DNA of 64,000 nt, taken from positions 82,962-146,961 of the forward strand of contig JAKLPV010000054.1 in the NCBI GenBank assembly GCA_022013685.1, read 5' to 3'. The notes below the pieces were generated by a model. It did not search any database. It was not told the origin of the DNA and saw nothing but the letters and a program-made list of their open reading frames with translations. The position numbers were made by a program, and so were the translations under genes. Of the stretch, positions 1-7,204 are shown piece by piece. This DNA is from Anaerolineae bacterium (GTDB lineage: Bacteria; Chloroflexota; Anaerolineae; Anaerolineales; Villigracilaceae). Position 1 is the first letter of the stretch, and each line of letters begins with the position of its first letter.

Positions 1-42
1 GGTTATGCTATCATGATGAAAATTGCTGATATCGAGGTTTAG
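1..42 (+). CDS. tadB: TadB-like type II secretion F-domain protein, C-terminal end only
   Basis: The first 42 bases read in frame as the last 13 residues of a protein (ending MMKIADIEV) followed by TAG. TadB-type inner-membrane platform proteins of Flp/Tad pili commonly end in a similar 'GY-MRKI-DIEV' tail, and the next gene is a clear TadC, the usual downstream partner, one base away. Identification rests on this short tail and the synteny; the body of the gene lies outside the window. Confidence 0.5.
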   Translation, partial: GYAIMMKIADIEV

Positions 43-43
43 C

Positions 44-994
44 ATGGAAAATATTTCAACAATTCTATTGGTTTTGGTTGTGATTGTCATAATTGTTGCG
101 GCAATTCTGATTTATGTCGGTTCGCGTGTTCCGCGTGACGATCGGGATCCACTTGAGGCCCGATTGAGCGAGTTTACCCAGCGCGGTGAAGCTGTATCGC
201 TCGAACAAATTGAAATGTCGCAAACTTTTCAGGATCGCATTATTATTCCGTTGCTCCGGCAGTTTGGCGAAATGACCACCCGTTTCACGCCACAGAATGC
301 CTTACAAGAGATTACACTCAAGTTGGAAAGATCGGGCCGGGCCGGATGGATTGATGCGCCAATGTTCCTTTCACTTCGTTTTGTGGCGGCGGGGGTGGCT
401 GGTTCTGTAGCCTTCTTCATCTTTATGTTTTCTGCGGTTAAGCAGCCGTTCCCCACAGCCGTTCTCTATTCCATGATAGCCCTGGCAGTCGGCTTTTTCT
501 TCCCACAACTCTGGCTTGATGAGCAAATAAAGAAGCGCCAAAAAGAAGTGCAAAAGGCAATGCCTGATGCTCTTGACCTGCTTACGATCTGCGTTGAGGC
601 GGGGTTGGGCTTTGACTCGGCTATGTCAAACGTTGCAGAAAAATGGGATAATGAGCTTTCACTGGCTTTTGCGCGTGCGATTCGTGAAATCCAGCTTGGA
701 AAAGTTCGCCGCGAGGCCTTACGCGATATGGCTGACCGTATCGACTTGGGCGACCTTACCAGTTTTGTGGCTGCTGTTGTCCAGAGTGAGCAGTTAGGTG
801 TTAGTATGTCCAAGATTTTGCGCATTCAAGCTGACCAGATGCGCATGCGTCGCCGCCAGCTTGCTGAAGAGCTTGCACACCAGGCGCCAGTAAAGATGCT
901 CCTGCCAATGGTTGGATTCATTTTCCCGTCAATTTTTATTGTCCTGATGACCCCGGCAGTTTTGCGTATTATGAAGGTTGAGGTTTTCCAATAG
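44..994 (+). CDS. tadC: TadC-like type II secretion system F family protein
   Basis: Inner-membrane platform protein of a Flp/Tad type IV pilus, expected to pair with TadB and connect the TadA ATPase to the pilus fibre. 316 residues from ATG: hydrophobic segments at about 5-25, 110-131, 139-156 and 286-306, with the cytoplasmic T2SSF domain at about 175-285 containing the typical 'PDALDLLTICVEAGLGFDSA' block and the 'QSEQLGVSMSKILR' helix. The ATG follows the stop of the preceding gene by one base, so the two are probably translationally coupled; an upstream TTG in frame (position 23) would overlap that gene and is less likely. It appears to be the last gene of a tad operon. Confidence 0.88.
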   Translation: MENISTILLVLVVIVIIVAAILIYVGSRVPRDDRDPLEARLSEFTQRGEAVSLEQIEMSQTFQDRIIIPLLRQFGEMTTRFTPQNALQEITLKLERSGRAGWIDAPMFLSLRFVAAGVAGSVAFFIFMFSAVKQPFPTAVLYSMIALAVGFFFPQLWLDEQIKKRQKEVQKAMPDALDLLTICVEAGLGFDSAMSNVAEKWDNELSLAFARAIREIQLGKVRREALRDMADRIDLGDLTSFVAAVVQSEQLGVSMSKILRIQADQMRMRRRQLAEELAHQAPVKMLLPMVGFIFPSIFIVLMTPAVLRIMKVEVFQ

Positions 995-1039
995 AGCGAC
1001 TAGACTCTTGATGCTCACATAGTCACAAAGGAATTGAAT

Positions 1040-1768
1040 TTGAGACTCAAAAAGCCCTTCATGTATTGGCTTGAATATTCCTTTTGGAACGTGGTTGACC
1101 TTGTCTTTCCACCGACCTGTCCCGGCTGCCAAACCATCGGCGAACGTTGGTGTGAAAATTGCCAAAAAGCTGTTACCCAAATGCCTGCGCAAGTATGCCA
1201 GGTATGCGGTGAGCCTTCCCCTAAAACTCTCTGTAAACGTTGCGATGTCTCACGATCGGCTGTGGTTCACATTCGGTCGTGGGCTGTTTTTAAACAACCT
1301 GTCCGTAGCGCGCTTCACACGTTGAAATATAGACACAATATTGGGCTTGGACAGGTTCTCGCCGAATCTCTTGCGCCGGGTTTGAATGAATTTAACTGGC
1401 CGATACAGGCTATTGTTCCAATTCCGCTTAGCGAAGAACGCCAGCGGGAGCGCGGATACAATCAGGTCAGCCTTATTGCGCGCCCGCTGGCCCAGCTTAG
1501 CCATATGGACTATTTGCCACGCGGATTGCGCCGTGCGCGCCATACGCGTTCCCAGGTCGGATTGACCCTTGAAGAACGCAAACAAAACCTGAAAAATGCC
1601 TTTTTGGCTGATCCGAAACTGGTGGCCGGAAAGAACATTTTGGTTATAGATGATGTTTGCACAACTGGCGCGACCCTGACCGAGGCCGCCTGCGCGCTTT
1701 CAGAAGCGGGCGCCAGATCAATTTATGCTTACACCGTTGCCAGGGCGATTTCACATAAAGATGCCTGA
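1040..1768 (+). CDS. comF: ComF family phosphoribosyltransferase-like protein
   Basis: ComF/GntX-type protein, associated in other bacteria with uptake or use of external DNA. N-terminal zinc-ribbon-like region with several CxxC pairs (CPGC, CENC, CQVC, CKRC), then a type I phosphoribosyltransferase fold ending in the PRPP-binding motif 'ILVIDDVCTTGATL'. Length (about 242 residues) is normal. Start is uncertain: TTG at 1040 lies 8 bases after AAAGG and is preferred; ATG at 1061 is the alternative. It follows the tad operon, a plausible functional neighbour since pili and ComF both act in DNA uptake. Confidence 0.88.
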   Translation: MRLKKPFMYWLEYSFWNVVDLVFPPTCPGCQTIGERWCENCQKAVTQMPAQVCQVCGEPSPKTLCKRCDVSRSAVVHIRSWAVFKQPVRSALHTLKYRHNIGLGQVLAESLAPGLNEFNWPIQAIVPIPLSEERQRERGYNQVSLIARPLAQLSHMDYLPRGLRRARHTRSQVGLTLEERKQNLKNAFLADPKLVAGKNILVIDDVCTTGATLTEAACALSEAGARSIYAYTVARAISHKDA

Positions 1769-1827
1769 GCGCCCTTTTATCTGCAACGCGTGAACAACCA
1801 CCCCCACCTTTTCTCAAGGAGGCTGTC

Positions 1828-2400
1828 ATGACGCAAAAGATAGAGATTGTTGGACGAGATTTTGAGGTAACAGAACGTATCACGGAATATGTGACCAAGA
1901 AAGTAAGCAAGCTTGACCGGCACTTGAGCATGATTGACGAAACCCGTATAGAATTGACCTATGTCAAATCGGCTCGCAGCGCCCTTGACCGATATGTAGC
2001 CCAAATGACTGTGCGCGGCAAAGGTTTTATCCTGCGCGCGGAGGAACGCGCTGATGATATTCGCGCTGCAATTGACACCACTCTCGAAAAACTTGACCGC
2101 CAGGTAAGCCGCTACAAAGGCAAACGTTTCAACAATCGCGGTGATGGAAAATCTGCTGCTGAAGTTGTAGATATTGAACCCGAAACCCTGGCTGAATTCG
2201 ATCAGGAAGAAGCTCCGGTTATTGTCCGCCGCAAAGAATTTGACCTGATTCCCATGGCTGAAGAAGAAGCTATTGAACAAATGAAATTGCTTGGCCATGA
2301 TAATTTCTTCGTTTTTTACAACGCCAAAAGCGGGGCTGTGAATGTCCTTTATCGCCGCCGCGACGGCACCTATGGTTTAATTGAGCCGCGCGTCCGCTAA
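1828..2400 (+). CDS. hpf: Ribosome hibernation-promoting factor, long form
   Basis: 190-residue long-form HPF. The N-terminal S30AE/YfiA domain (about 1-105) binds the 30S decoding region and blocks tRNA and mRNA; the C-terminal domain (about 130-190, 'IVRRKEFDLIPMAEEEAIEQ' through the 'LYRRRDGTYGLIEP' end) drives dimerisation of 70S ribosomes into 100S particles. The conserved 'MAEEEAIEQMKLLGHDNFFVFYNAKSG' region is visible. A strong Shine-Dalgarno (CAAGGAGG) precedes ATG. A perfect Rho-independent terminator follows at once, so this gene probably ends its own transcript. Confidence 0.96.
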   Translation: MTQKIEIVGRDFEVTERITEYVTKKVSKLDRHLSMIDETRIELTYVKSARSALDRYVAQMTVRGKGFILRAEERADDIRAAIDTTLEKLDRQVSRYKGKRFNNRGDGKSAAEVVDIEPETLAEFDQEEAPVIVRRKEFDLIPMAEEEAIEQMKLLGHDNFFVFYNAKSGAVNVLYRRRDGTYGLIEPRVR

Positions 2401-2423
2401 ACCAATCGAAAACGAGTAAAATG

Positions 2424-2454
2424 GACTGGCTCCGCGCGGAGCCAGTCTTTTTTT
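2424..2454 (+). terminator. Rho-independent terminator after hpf
   Basis: A perfect 12-bp-arm palindrome (GACTGGCTCCGC / GCGGAGCCAGTC) is followed by seven T. The T-run ends only nine bases before the folE start codon and abuts its GGAG Shine-Dalgarno. Confidence 0.93.
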
Positions 2455-2463
2455 GGAGTCCCC

Positions 2464-3096
2464 ATGGAAAATTTGGATTTTGACGATGCCCTGCTTGAAC
2501 CCGGCTGGGAAGAAAAACTTGATTTCAAATCCATAGAGCAGGCTGTTCAAACCATGCTCATTGCTTTTGGCGAAGACCCGGCTCGCGAAGGCCTTGCCCG
2601 TACGCCGCAGCGTGTTGCCCGCATGTATGCCGAACTTCTGGCCGGATACCGCACTGATTCGCAGAGTGTTGTCAATGGCGCAATTTTCAACGTGCAATAT
2701 GACGAAATGGTCATCGTCCGCGACATCGAATTTTACAGCCTTTGCGAACACCACATGCTGCCTTTCATCGGCCGCGCCCATGTTGCCTACATCCCCAATG
2801 GCAAAGTGCTCGGGCTTTCCAAAATTCCGCGCATCGTCGACATGTATGCCCGGCGTTTGCAGGTTCAAGAGCGCATGACCCGCCAGATTGCCGATTTCTT
2901 GCGCGATCTGCTCAAACCTCAGGGCGTAGCCGTCGTTGTCGAAGCCATGCACTTGTGTTCGATGATGCGCGGAGTCAAAAAACACGATGCCCGCATGACC
3001 ACATCTGCCATGCATGGCGCATTTCGCTCCAACCTCGCCACCCGGCAGGAATTTCTCGACAACATCTCGCGTGGCGCATCCCAGCTCAGGATATAG
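2464..3096 (+). CDS. folE: GTP cyclohydrolase I
   Basis: Converts GTP to 7,8-dihydroneopterin triphosphate, the first step of tetrahydrofolate synthesis. 210 residues, usual for the decameric type I enzyme. Zinc and catalytic motifs are intact: '[20 protein letters not shown]' (zinc Cys and His pair), '[20 protein letters not shown]', and '[12 protein letters not shown]' with the second zinc Cys. ATG has GGAG seven bases upstream. Convergent with folB, which encodes a later step of the same pathway. Its start lies immediately behind the hpf terminator, so it depends on read-through or on a promoter inside hpf. Confidence 0.97.
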   Translation: MENLDFDDALLEPGWEEKLDFKSIEQAVQTMLIAFGEDPAREGLARTPQRVARMYAELLAGYRTDSQSVVNGAIFNVQYDEMVIVRDIEFYSLCEHHMLPFIGRAHVAYIPNGKVLGLSKIPRIVDMYARRLQVQERMTRQIADFLRDLLKPQGVAVVVEAMHLCSMMRGVKKHDARMTTSAMHGAFRSNLATRQEFLDNISRGASQLRI

Positions 3097-3106
3097 AAAA
3101 TTGAAA

Positions 3107-3134
3107 CCGCTGCCACGCTGGCAGCGGCTCTTTT
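3107..3134. terminator. Terminator between convergent folE and folB
   Basis: Stem CCGCTGCCA / TGGCAGCGG with loop CGC, followed by CTCTTTTT on the plus strand. On the minus strand the same stem is followed by a TTTCAATTTT stretch, so it may act in both directions. Confidence 0.85.
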
Positions 3135-3153
3135 TGTTGGGCGTTCCTCTCGC

Positions 3154-3507
3154 TCAAGCCTTTTCTCGTGAGATCTCGACTCCCACCGAGCCTGTATCTG
3201 CTATCGCCTGGGTCTTCTCCACGCGGATGGTCACTCCCCGCACCCCTGGCGTTTCCAGACATAATTGAGCCAAATCCTCTGCTAGGGCCTCCACCGTCAT
3301 GCGGCGGACAGTTTGAGCGTGTTCCCTGATGCGATTTGCCACCTTTTCGTAATCCACACAATCGGCAATTTCATCTGTTTCTGCGGCCTTGCGGATATCG
3401 GTCAGCATGACTGCGTTGATCACGATCTCCTGTGGGGTGTCGCGTTCATGCTCATAAATTCCGATTATTCCTGAGACACGTAAATCTTTGATAAAAACCT
3501 TATCCAT
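3154..3507 (-). CDS. folB: Dihydroneopterin aldolase
   Basis: Cleaves 7,8-dihydroneopterin to 6-hydroxymethyl-dihydropterin and glycolaldehyde in folate synthesis. 117 residues, normal for the family; begins with the typical 'DKVFIKDLRVSGIIGIYEHER' block and contains 'CVDYEKVANRIREHAQ' and the closing 'VRVEKTQAIADTGSVGVEI' region with the conserved Lys. First-listed partner of the minus-strand group tlpA-like, lgt-like, folB; the gap to the Lgt-like gene is 38 bases. Confidence 0.95.
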   Translation of the reverse strand: MDKVFIKDLRVSGIIGIYEHERDTPQEIVINAVMLTDIRKAAETDEIADCVDYEKVANRIREHAQTVRRMTVEALAEDLAQLCLETPGVRGVTIRVEKTQAIADTGSVGVEISREKA

Positions 3508-3545
3508 GTCGTGTAGCCGCCTTTCGGTTTATCTTTTTGTCCGTT

Positions 3546-4307
3546 TCAAAGTCCGTTCACCGCATCCGCTTGTTCATTTTCTTCCGTTGACGCCACCCGT
3601 TTCATGCCCCACAGCGCCCCTGCCATCACAAGCCAGGCCAGCGCCTGCCTGGCACGGATCCCGCCGGGCAGCAGCGTTGAATCGCCGCGAAAACCTTCCA
3701 CGAACAGTTGCGCGCCCGCTGCCAGGGCCAGAAAAAGCAGAAATAACGAACCGTCTTTGAGCGGATTGTTTTTCACTTTCCAGCCAAGAAAAAGCAGGAT
3801 GGTCAGCGCCAACCCGATCTCATAAACCTGGGTGGGGTGGCGAGTGGCTCCCCACAACTCGATGCCCCACGGCACAGATGTTTCCATCCCGAATGCGGCC
3901 CCTGAGGCCAGCCGGGAGAGGCCGACCCCGATTGTCATTACTGCAAACAACGGCGTTAGCGCGTCCAGTGTTGGCCAGAGCTTCAGCCTGGCTCGCCGCC
4001 CGTAAACAAGCGCCGCAATCAGCGCGGATGCGAATCCGCCAAAAGGGTCGAGCGAACCTGTTTCACGCGAAAACAGGCTCAGGGGAGTCTGAGCGAAGGC
4101 GGAAAAATTCTGCAGGGCAAAAAACAACCTCGCCCCGGCAATCCCGCTCAAGAGTGTGATAAAGGTCAGGTTATACAGCGCATCCGCATTTAGAGCGCGT
4201 TTTCGTGCGAATTTCTCGGTTAAAGAAAGCCCCAGCCACAGGCTTAGCAGTAATGACAGGGCTGGAACAGGCAGCGCCAGCGGCCCAATTTGCAAGGTTG
4301 GGAACAT
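3546..4307 (-). CDS. Prolipoprotein diacylglyceryl transferase-like membrane protein, probably not a standard Lgt
   Basis: 253-residue polytopic membrane protein with Lgt-family landmarks: 'GIAGARLFF' near residue 55, a PW pair at about 146 and 'RHPTQVYE' at 156-163 (typical Lgt: RHP-Q-YE). Two landmarks of catalytic Lgt are altered. The 'SFHGG' segment with its essential His reads 'DPFGG' (about 87-91), and the signature GRIGNFINGE reads 'GVGLSRLASGAAFG' (127-140), without the Asn and Glu. It may serve another acceptor, act as a partner of the thioredoxin, or be inactive. Its ATG overlaps the thioredoxin stop by one base (TAATG), indicating coupled translation. Confidence 0.7.
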   Translation of the reverse strand: MFPTLQIGPLALPVPALSLLLSLWLGLSLTEKFARKRALNADALYNLTFITLLSGIAGARLFFALQNFSAFAQTPLSLFSRETGSLDPFGGFASALIAALVYGRRARLKLWPTLDALTPLFAVMTIGVGLSRLASGAAFGMETSVPWGIELWGATRHPTQVYEIGLALTILLFLGWKVKNNPLKDGSLFLLFLALAAGAQLFVEGFRGDSTLLPGGIRARQALAWLVMAGALWGMKRVASTEENEQADAVNGL

Positions 4308-4867
4308 TAATGGCTCTCCTTTAGCAAGTTCTCGATTCGCGCGCGTAGCAGAGCTTCGTCCATTGGCCCGCCGACAACCACCTCGCGGATGATCCCATCA
4401 CGGCCTACGAAAAATGATGTAGGCAGCGATAGCACCCGGTACAGCCGCGTGACATCTCCTTGCTGGTCGAGCAGGATTGGGAAGGTCAGCCCGTATTCTA
4501 CGATGAACGGGTCGAGATTGGCAAAGGTATCCTGTGCGGTTGAGTTCACTGCCAGGATTTCGAGCCCCTGCTCGCGGTATTCTTCATAAATGCGCTGCAT
4601 GGCGGGCATTTCGGCCCGGCAAGGCGGGCACCAGGTTGCCCAGACGTTGATCAGCACGGCTTTGCCGCGTAAATCATCCAGGGCCATCTCGCGCCCATCC
4701 AGTGTGGACAGTGTAAAAGCGGGTGCGAGGAAACCGGCCTGTGGCGCGGGAATTAAACCGGCAGTTGTCGCGCCTTCGGGGGCGCGCGAGAACCAGATCC
4801 AGCCCAGCGCCAGGGTTAGCGCCAGCAAACTTAACCAATTATGTCGAAACTGTTGCGCAAAATTCAT
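4307..4867 (-). CDS. TlpA/ResA-like membrane-anchored thioredoxin
   Basis: Extracytoplasmic thiol-disulfide oxidoreductase. N-terminal signal anchor ('LLALTLALGWIWF', about 13-26), then a redoxin/AhpC-TSA fold with active site 'WATWCPPC' and the typical 'LINVWATWCPPCRAEMPAMQ' context; cis-Pro region 'LSLPTSFFVGRDG'. 186 residues. Such proteins reduce cytochrome c apoproteins or act in envelope redox homeostasis; the substrate is not indicated here. First gene of a minus-strand group with the Lgt-like protein and folB; a GAGG precedes the ATG. Confidence 0.9.
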   Translation of the reverse strand: MNFAQQFRHNWLSLLALTLALGWIWFSRAPEGATTAGLIPAPQAGFLAPAFTLSTLDGREMALDDLRGKAVLINVWATWCPPCRAEMPAMQRIYEEYREQGLEILAVNSTAQDTFANLDPFIVEYGLTFPILLDQQGDVTRLYRVLSLPTSFFVGRDGIIREVVVGGPMDEALLRARIENLLKESH

Positions 4868-4920
4868 TTTGCCTCTATAGTATTAAAGTAAACAAATTCT
4901 ACCTGATTTGATGCGCAGCC

Positions 4921-5682
4921 ATGCTATTTGATACCCACATCTTTGTCGGAGTTGACCCATCAGGAGGGCGAAAACCCTTCACCTATGCTGCTTTCGATGC
5001 GCAGGGTCGTTTGCTGACCCTGGCCGATGGCGTAATGGACGATGTCCTGGCTTACCTGGGCGGACAGCAAGAAGCGTTGGTGGCGGTTAATGCCCCCCTG
5101 CGACCTAACAGCGGGCTTGTCCGCGAAACCCGGCAAAGCCTGCCGCTGCTGCACCAGTCGGGCCGCGCCCAGGATATGCGCCTGGCGGAACACAGCCTGC
5201 GCGAACGGGGGATCAACGTCGCGGCAACCCCGGCCCGCCGTGAATACTGTTCTGCCTGGGTACAGGATGGGTTTGACTTTTACCGTCGTATGGCCGAGCT
5301 TGGGTACCAACCCCACGCGCAAGGAAAACTCGCCCGCATCTTCCGCGAAACTCACCCCCAGGCCTGCTTCGCTGTTTTGCTGGGACAACTGCCGCTCTCA
5401 CGTTCCAGTCTGGAGGGGCGCTTGCAGCGTCAGTTGATCCTCTACGAGCAAGGACTGCGTATCCGTGACCCGATGGATTTTTTTGAAGAGCTGACCCGCC
5501 ATAAACTACTCAAGGGCTATTTGCCCCTCGACTTGCTCTATACCCCCGAACAACTCGATGCCCTGGCCGCTGCCCACACAGCCTGGTTGGCAGGCACAAA
5601 ACCATTTGAAACCAGTCTTATTGGCGACCCGGAAGAGGGACAAATCACACTGCCCGCCAGCGAGCTGAAATCAAAATATTAG
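4921..5682 (+). CDS. DUF429 domain protein (RNase H-like fold)
   Basis: 253 residues. It opens with 'FVGVDPSGGRKPFTYAAFDAQGRLL', the characteristic N-terminal strand pair and Asp of DUF429 proteins, which are predicted to have an RNase H-like fold and have no agreed function. Further conserved-looking stretches are 'VAVNAPLRPNSGL' and 'ETHPQACFAVLLGQLPL'. Ends ten bases before the first PPK2 gene, so probably co-transcribed with the polyphosphate kinases; divergent from the thioredoxin gene across a 53-base gap. Confidence 0.75.
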   Translation: MLFDTHIFVGVDPSGGRKPFTYAAFDAQGRLLTLADGVMDDVLAYLGGQQEALVAVNAPLRPNSGLVRETRQSLPLLHQSGRAQDMRLAEHSLRERGINVAATPARREYCSAWVQDGFDFYRRMAELGYQPHAQGKLARIFRETHPQACFAVLLGQLPLSRSSLEGRLQRQLILYEQGLRIRDPMDFFEELTRHKLLKGYLPLDLLYTPEQLDALAAAHTAWLAGTKPFETSLIGDPEEGQITLPASELKSKY

Positions 5683-5692
5683 CGGAGTCTTC

Positions 5693-6451
5693 ATGCTCGA
5701 TTACATCAACCTTGATCTCGCTGTTCCCAAAGAAGAATATCACAGCCGTATCAGTGACCTGCAACAGCGTTTATACGAACTCGAACACGCTGTATTTGAC
5801 GCCAAAATACCGGTTATGATCGTTTTCGAGGGTTGGTCGGCTTGTGGAAAAGGGCGGCTTATCCAAATCCTGGCTGAACGCATGGATCCGCGCGGATTTC
5901 GCGTTGTGCCCATTACCCCGCCGCGTACCGCCGAAACCCACTACCCCTGGATGTGGCGTTTCTGGCTTAAAATCCCGGCTCGCGGACAAATTGTTGTCTT
6001 TGATACTTCCTGGTACCAACGTGTTCTGCGTGATCGTATCAGCAAAACCATCACCAAAGATGAACTTCGCCGTGCTTATCAGGAAATCGCCGAGTTTGAA
6101 GAGCAGCTTGCCGCTGACAGCACCGTTATCCTCAAGTTCTGGTTGCACATCAACAAGGATGAGCAGCGCAAGCGTTTTAAAAAATTACTCACCGACAAGC
6201 TGACGGCCTGGCAGGTCGGCGAGTCGGATCGTTTTCAGCACAAGAAATACAATAAATTTTCCCAGGCTGTTGAAGATATGCTTGCCCGCACCGATTCGCC
6301 CCACGCCCCGTGGACGATCGTTGAAGCCAATAACCGCTATCACGCCCGCATCAAGGTTTTTGAAACCATCATCAGTTCTATGGAAGCCAGCTTGCCGCCT
6401 GAGGCCCTCCTGCGCAGCCGCGAAGAAATGAGGGGAGCTGTCGATGCTTGA
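5693..6451 (+). CDS. PPK2 family polyphosphate kinase, N-domain-like member with altered Walker motifs
   Basis: 252 residues, PPK2 fold throughout. The Walker A region reads 'FEGWSACGKGRLIQ' (45-58) where active PPK2s have F-E-G-(W/M)-D-A-(A/S)-G-K-G-G; the Asp is Ser49. The Walker B/lid region reads 'FDTSWYQRVL' instead of FDRSWYGRVL, so an Arg is Thr106. Both replaced residues are normally important for polyphosphate or nucleotide phosphate transfer. It aligns end to end without gaps to the next gene, which keeps both residues, and overlaps it by eight bases. Probably a catalytically weak or regulatory subunit of a two-gene version of the two-domain PPK2. Confidence 0.85.
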   Translation: MLDYINLDLAVPKEEYHSRISDLQQRLYELEHAVFDAKIPVMIVFEGWSACGKGRLIQILAERMDPRGFRVVPITPPRTAETHYPWMWRFWLKIPARGQIVVFDTSWYQRVLRDRISKTITKDELRRAYQEIAEFEEQLAADSTVILKFWLHINKDEQRKRFKKLLTDKLTAWQVGESDRFQHKKYNKFSQAVEDMLARTDSPHAPWTIVEANNRYHARIKVFETIISSMEASLPPEALLRSREEMRGAVDA

Positions 6452-7151
6452 GAAACTTGATCTGTCCCAGAAAATATCGCGCGATGAATACGAAAAATGG
6501 CTTAAAATCTTGCAGGCAGACCTGCACCAATTGGCTTATCAGGTATATTTGCAAAAAATCCCGGTTGTACTCATTTTTGAGGGCATGGATGCCTCCGGCA
6601 AGGGCGGAAGCATCAAGCGCCTGACCGAAAAAATGGACCCGCGCGGCTATGTCGTTTGGCCGATTGCCGCCCCGCATGGCGACGATCGCGAGCGCCACTA
6701 CCTTTACCGTTTCTGGCGCCGGATTCCTGAACAAGGCCAGATCGCCATTTTTGACCGTTCCTGGTATGGACGCATCCTGGTCGAGCGCCTTGAAGGATTT
6801 TGCAGCGAAGAAGCCTGGAAGCGCGCCTACAGCGAGATCAACCAGTTCGAGCGTCAGATGACCGATTTTGGCGCAGTTATTTTTAAGTTCTGGATGCAGA
6901 TCAGCAAGGAAGAACAACTGGAGCGTTTCAAGGAGCGTGAGCGCACCAACTACAAAAGCTGGAAAATTACCGATGAAGATTGGCGCAACCGCGCCAGGTG
7001 GGAGGATTACCAGGTTGCCGCCCAGGATATGGTGCTCAAGACCAGCACCCCCAACGCCCCCTGGACATTGGTTGAAGCCAACGATAAACTCTATTCGCGT
7101 ATCAAAGTCTTGCGCACCGTTGCCGAGAAACTAAGACGTGCGTTAAAATAA
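6444..7151 (+). CDS. PPK2 family polyphosphate kinase, catalytic
   Basis: 235 residues. Transfers phosphate between polyphosphate and nucleotides. All PPK2 signatures are present: Walker A 'FEGMDASGKGGSIKRL' (45-60), 'MDPRGYVVWPIAAPHGDDRERHYLYRFW' in the middle, Walker B/lid 'FDRSWYGRILVER' (103-115), and the C-terminal 'TPNAPWTLVEANDKLYSRIKVLRTV'. In the family, members with two fused domains phosphorylate AMP; here two single-domain genes overlap, which suggests the same division of labour on two chains. Substrate (AMP, ADP or GDP) cannot be read from sequence alone. Confidence 0.92.
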   Translation: MLEKLDLSQKISRDEYEKWLKILQADLHQLAYQVYLQKIPVVLIFEGMDASGKGGSIKRLTEKMDPRGYVVWPIAAPHGDDRERHYLYRFWRRIPEQGQIAIFDRSWYGRILVERLEGFCSEEAWKRAYSEINQFERQMTDFGAVIFKFWMQISKEEQLERFKERERTNYKSWKITDEDWRNRARWEDYQVAAQDMVLKTSTPNAPWTLVEANDKLYSRIKVLRTVAEKLRRALK

Positions 7152-7204
7152 ACCCTGAGAAAAACGTCGCATAGCCGCCAGACGATTTTACAGGTACCAC
7201 TCCA

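Noticed and set aside
2401..2463. Riboswitch upstream of folE
   Set aside because: The structure is a plain terminator hairpin with a T-run; no conserved tetrahydrofolate-aptamer elements are visible.
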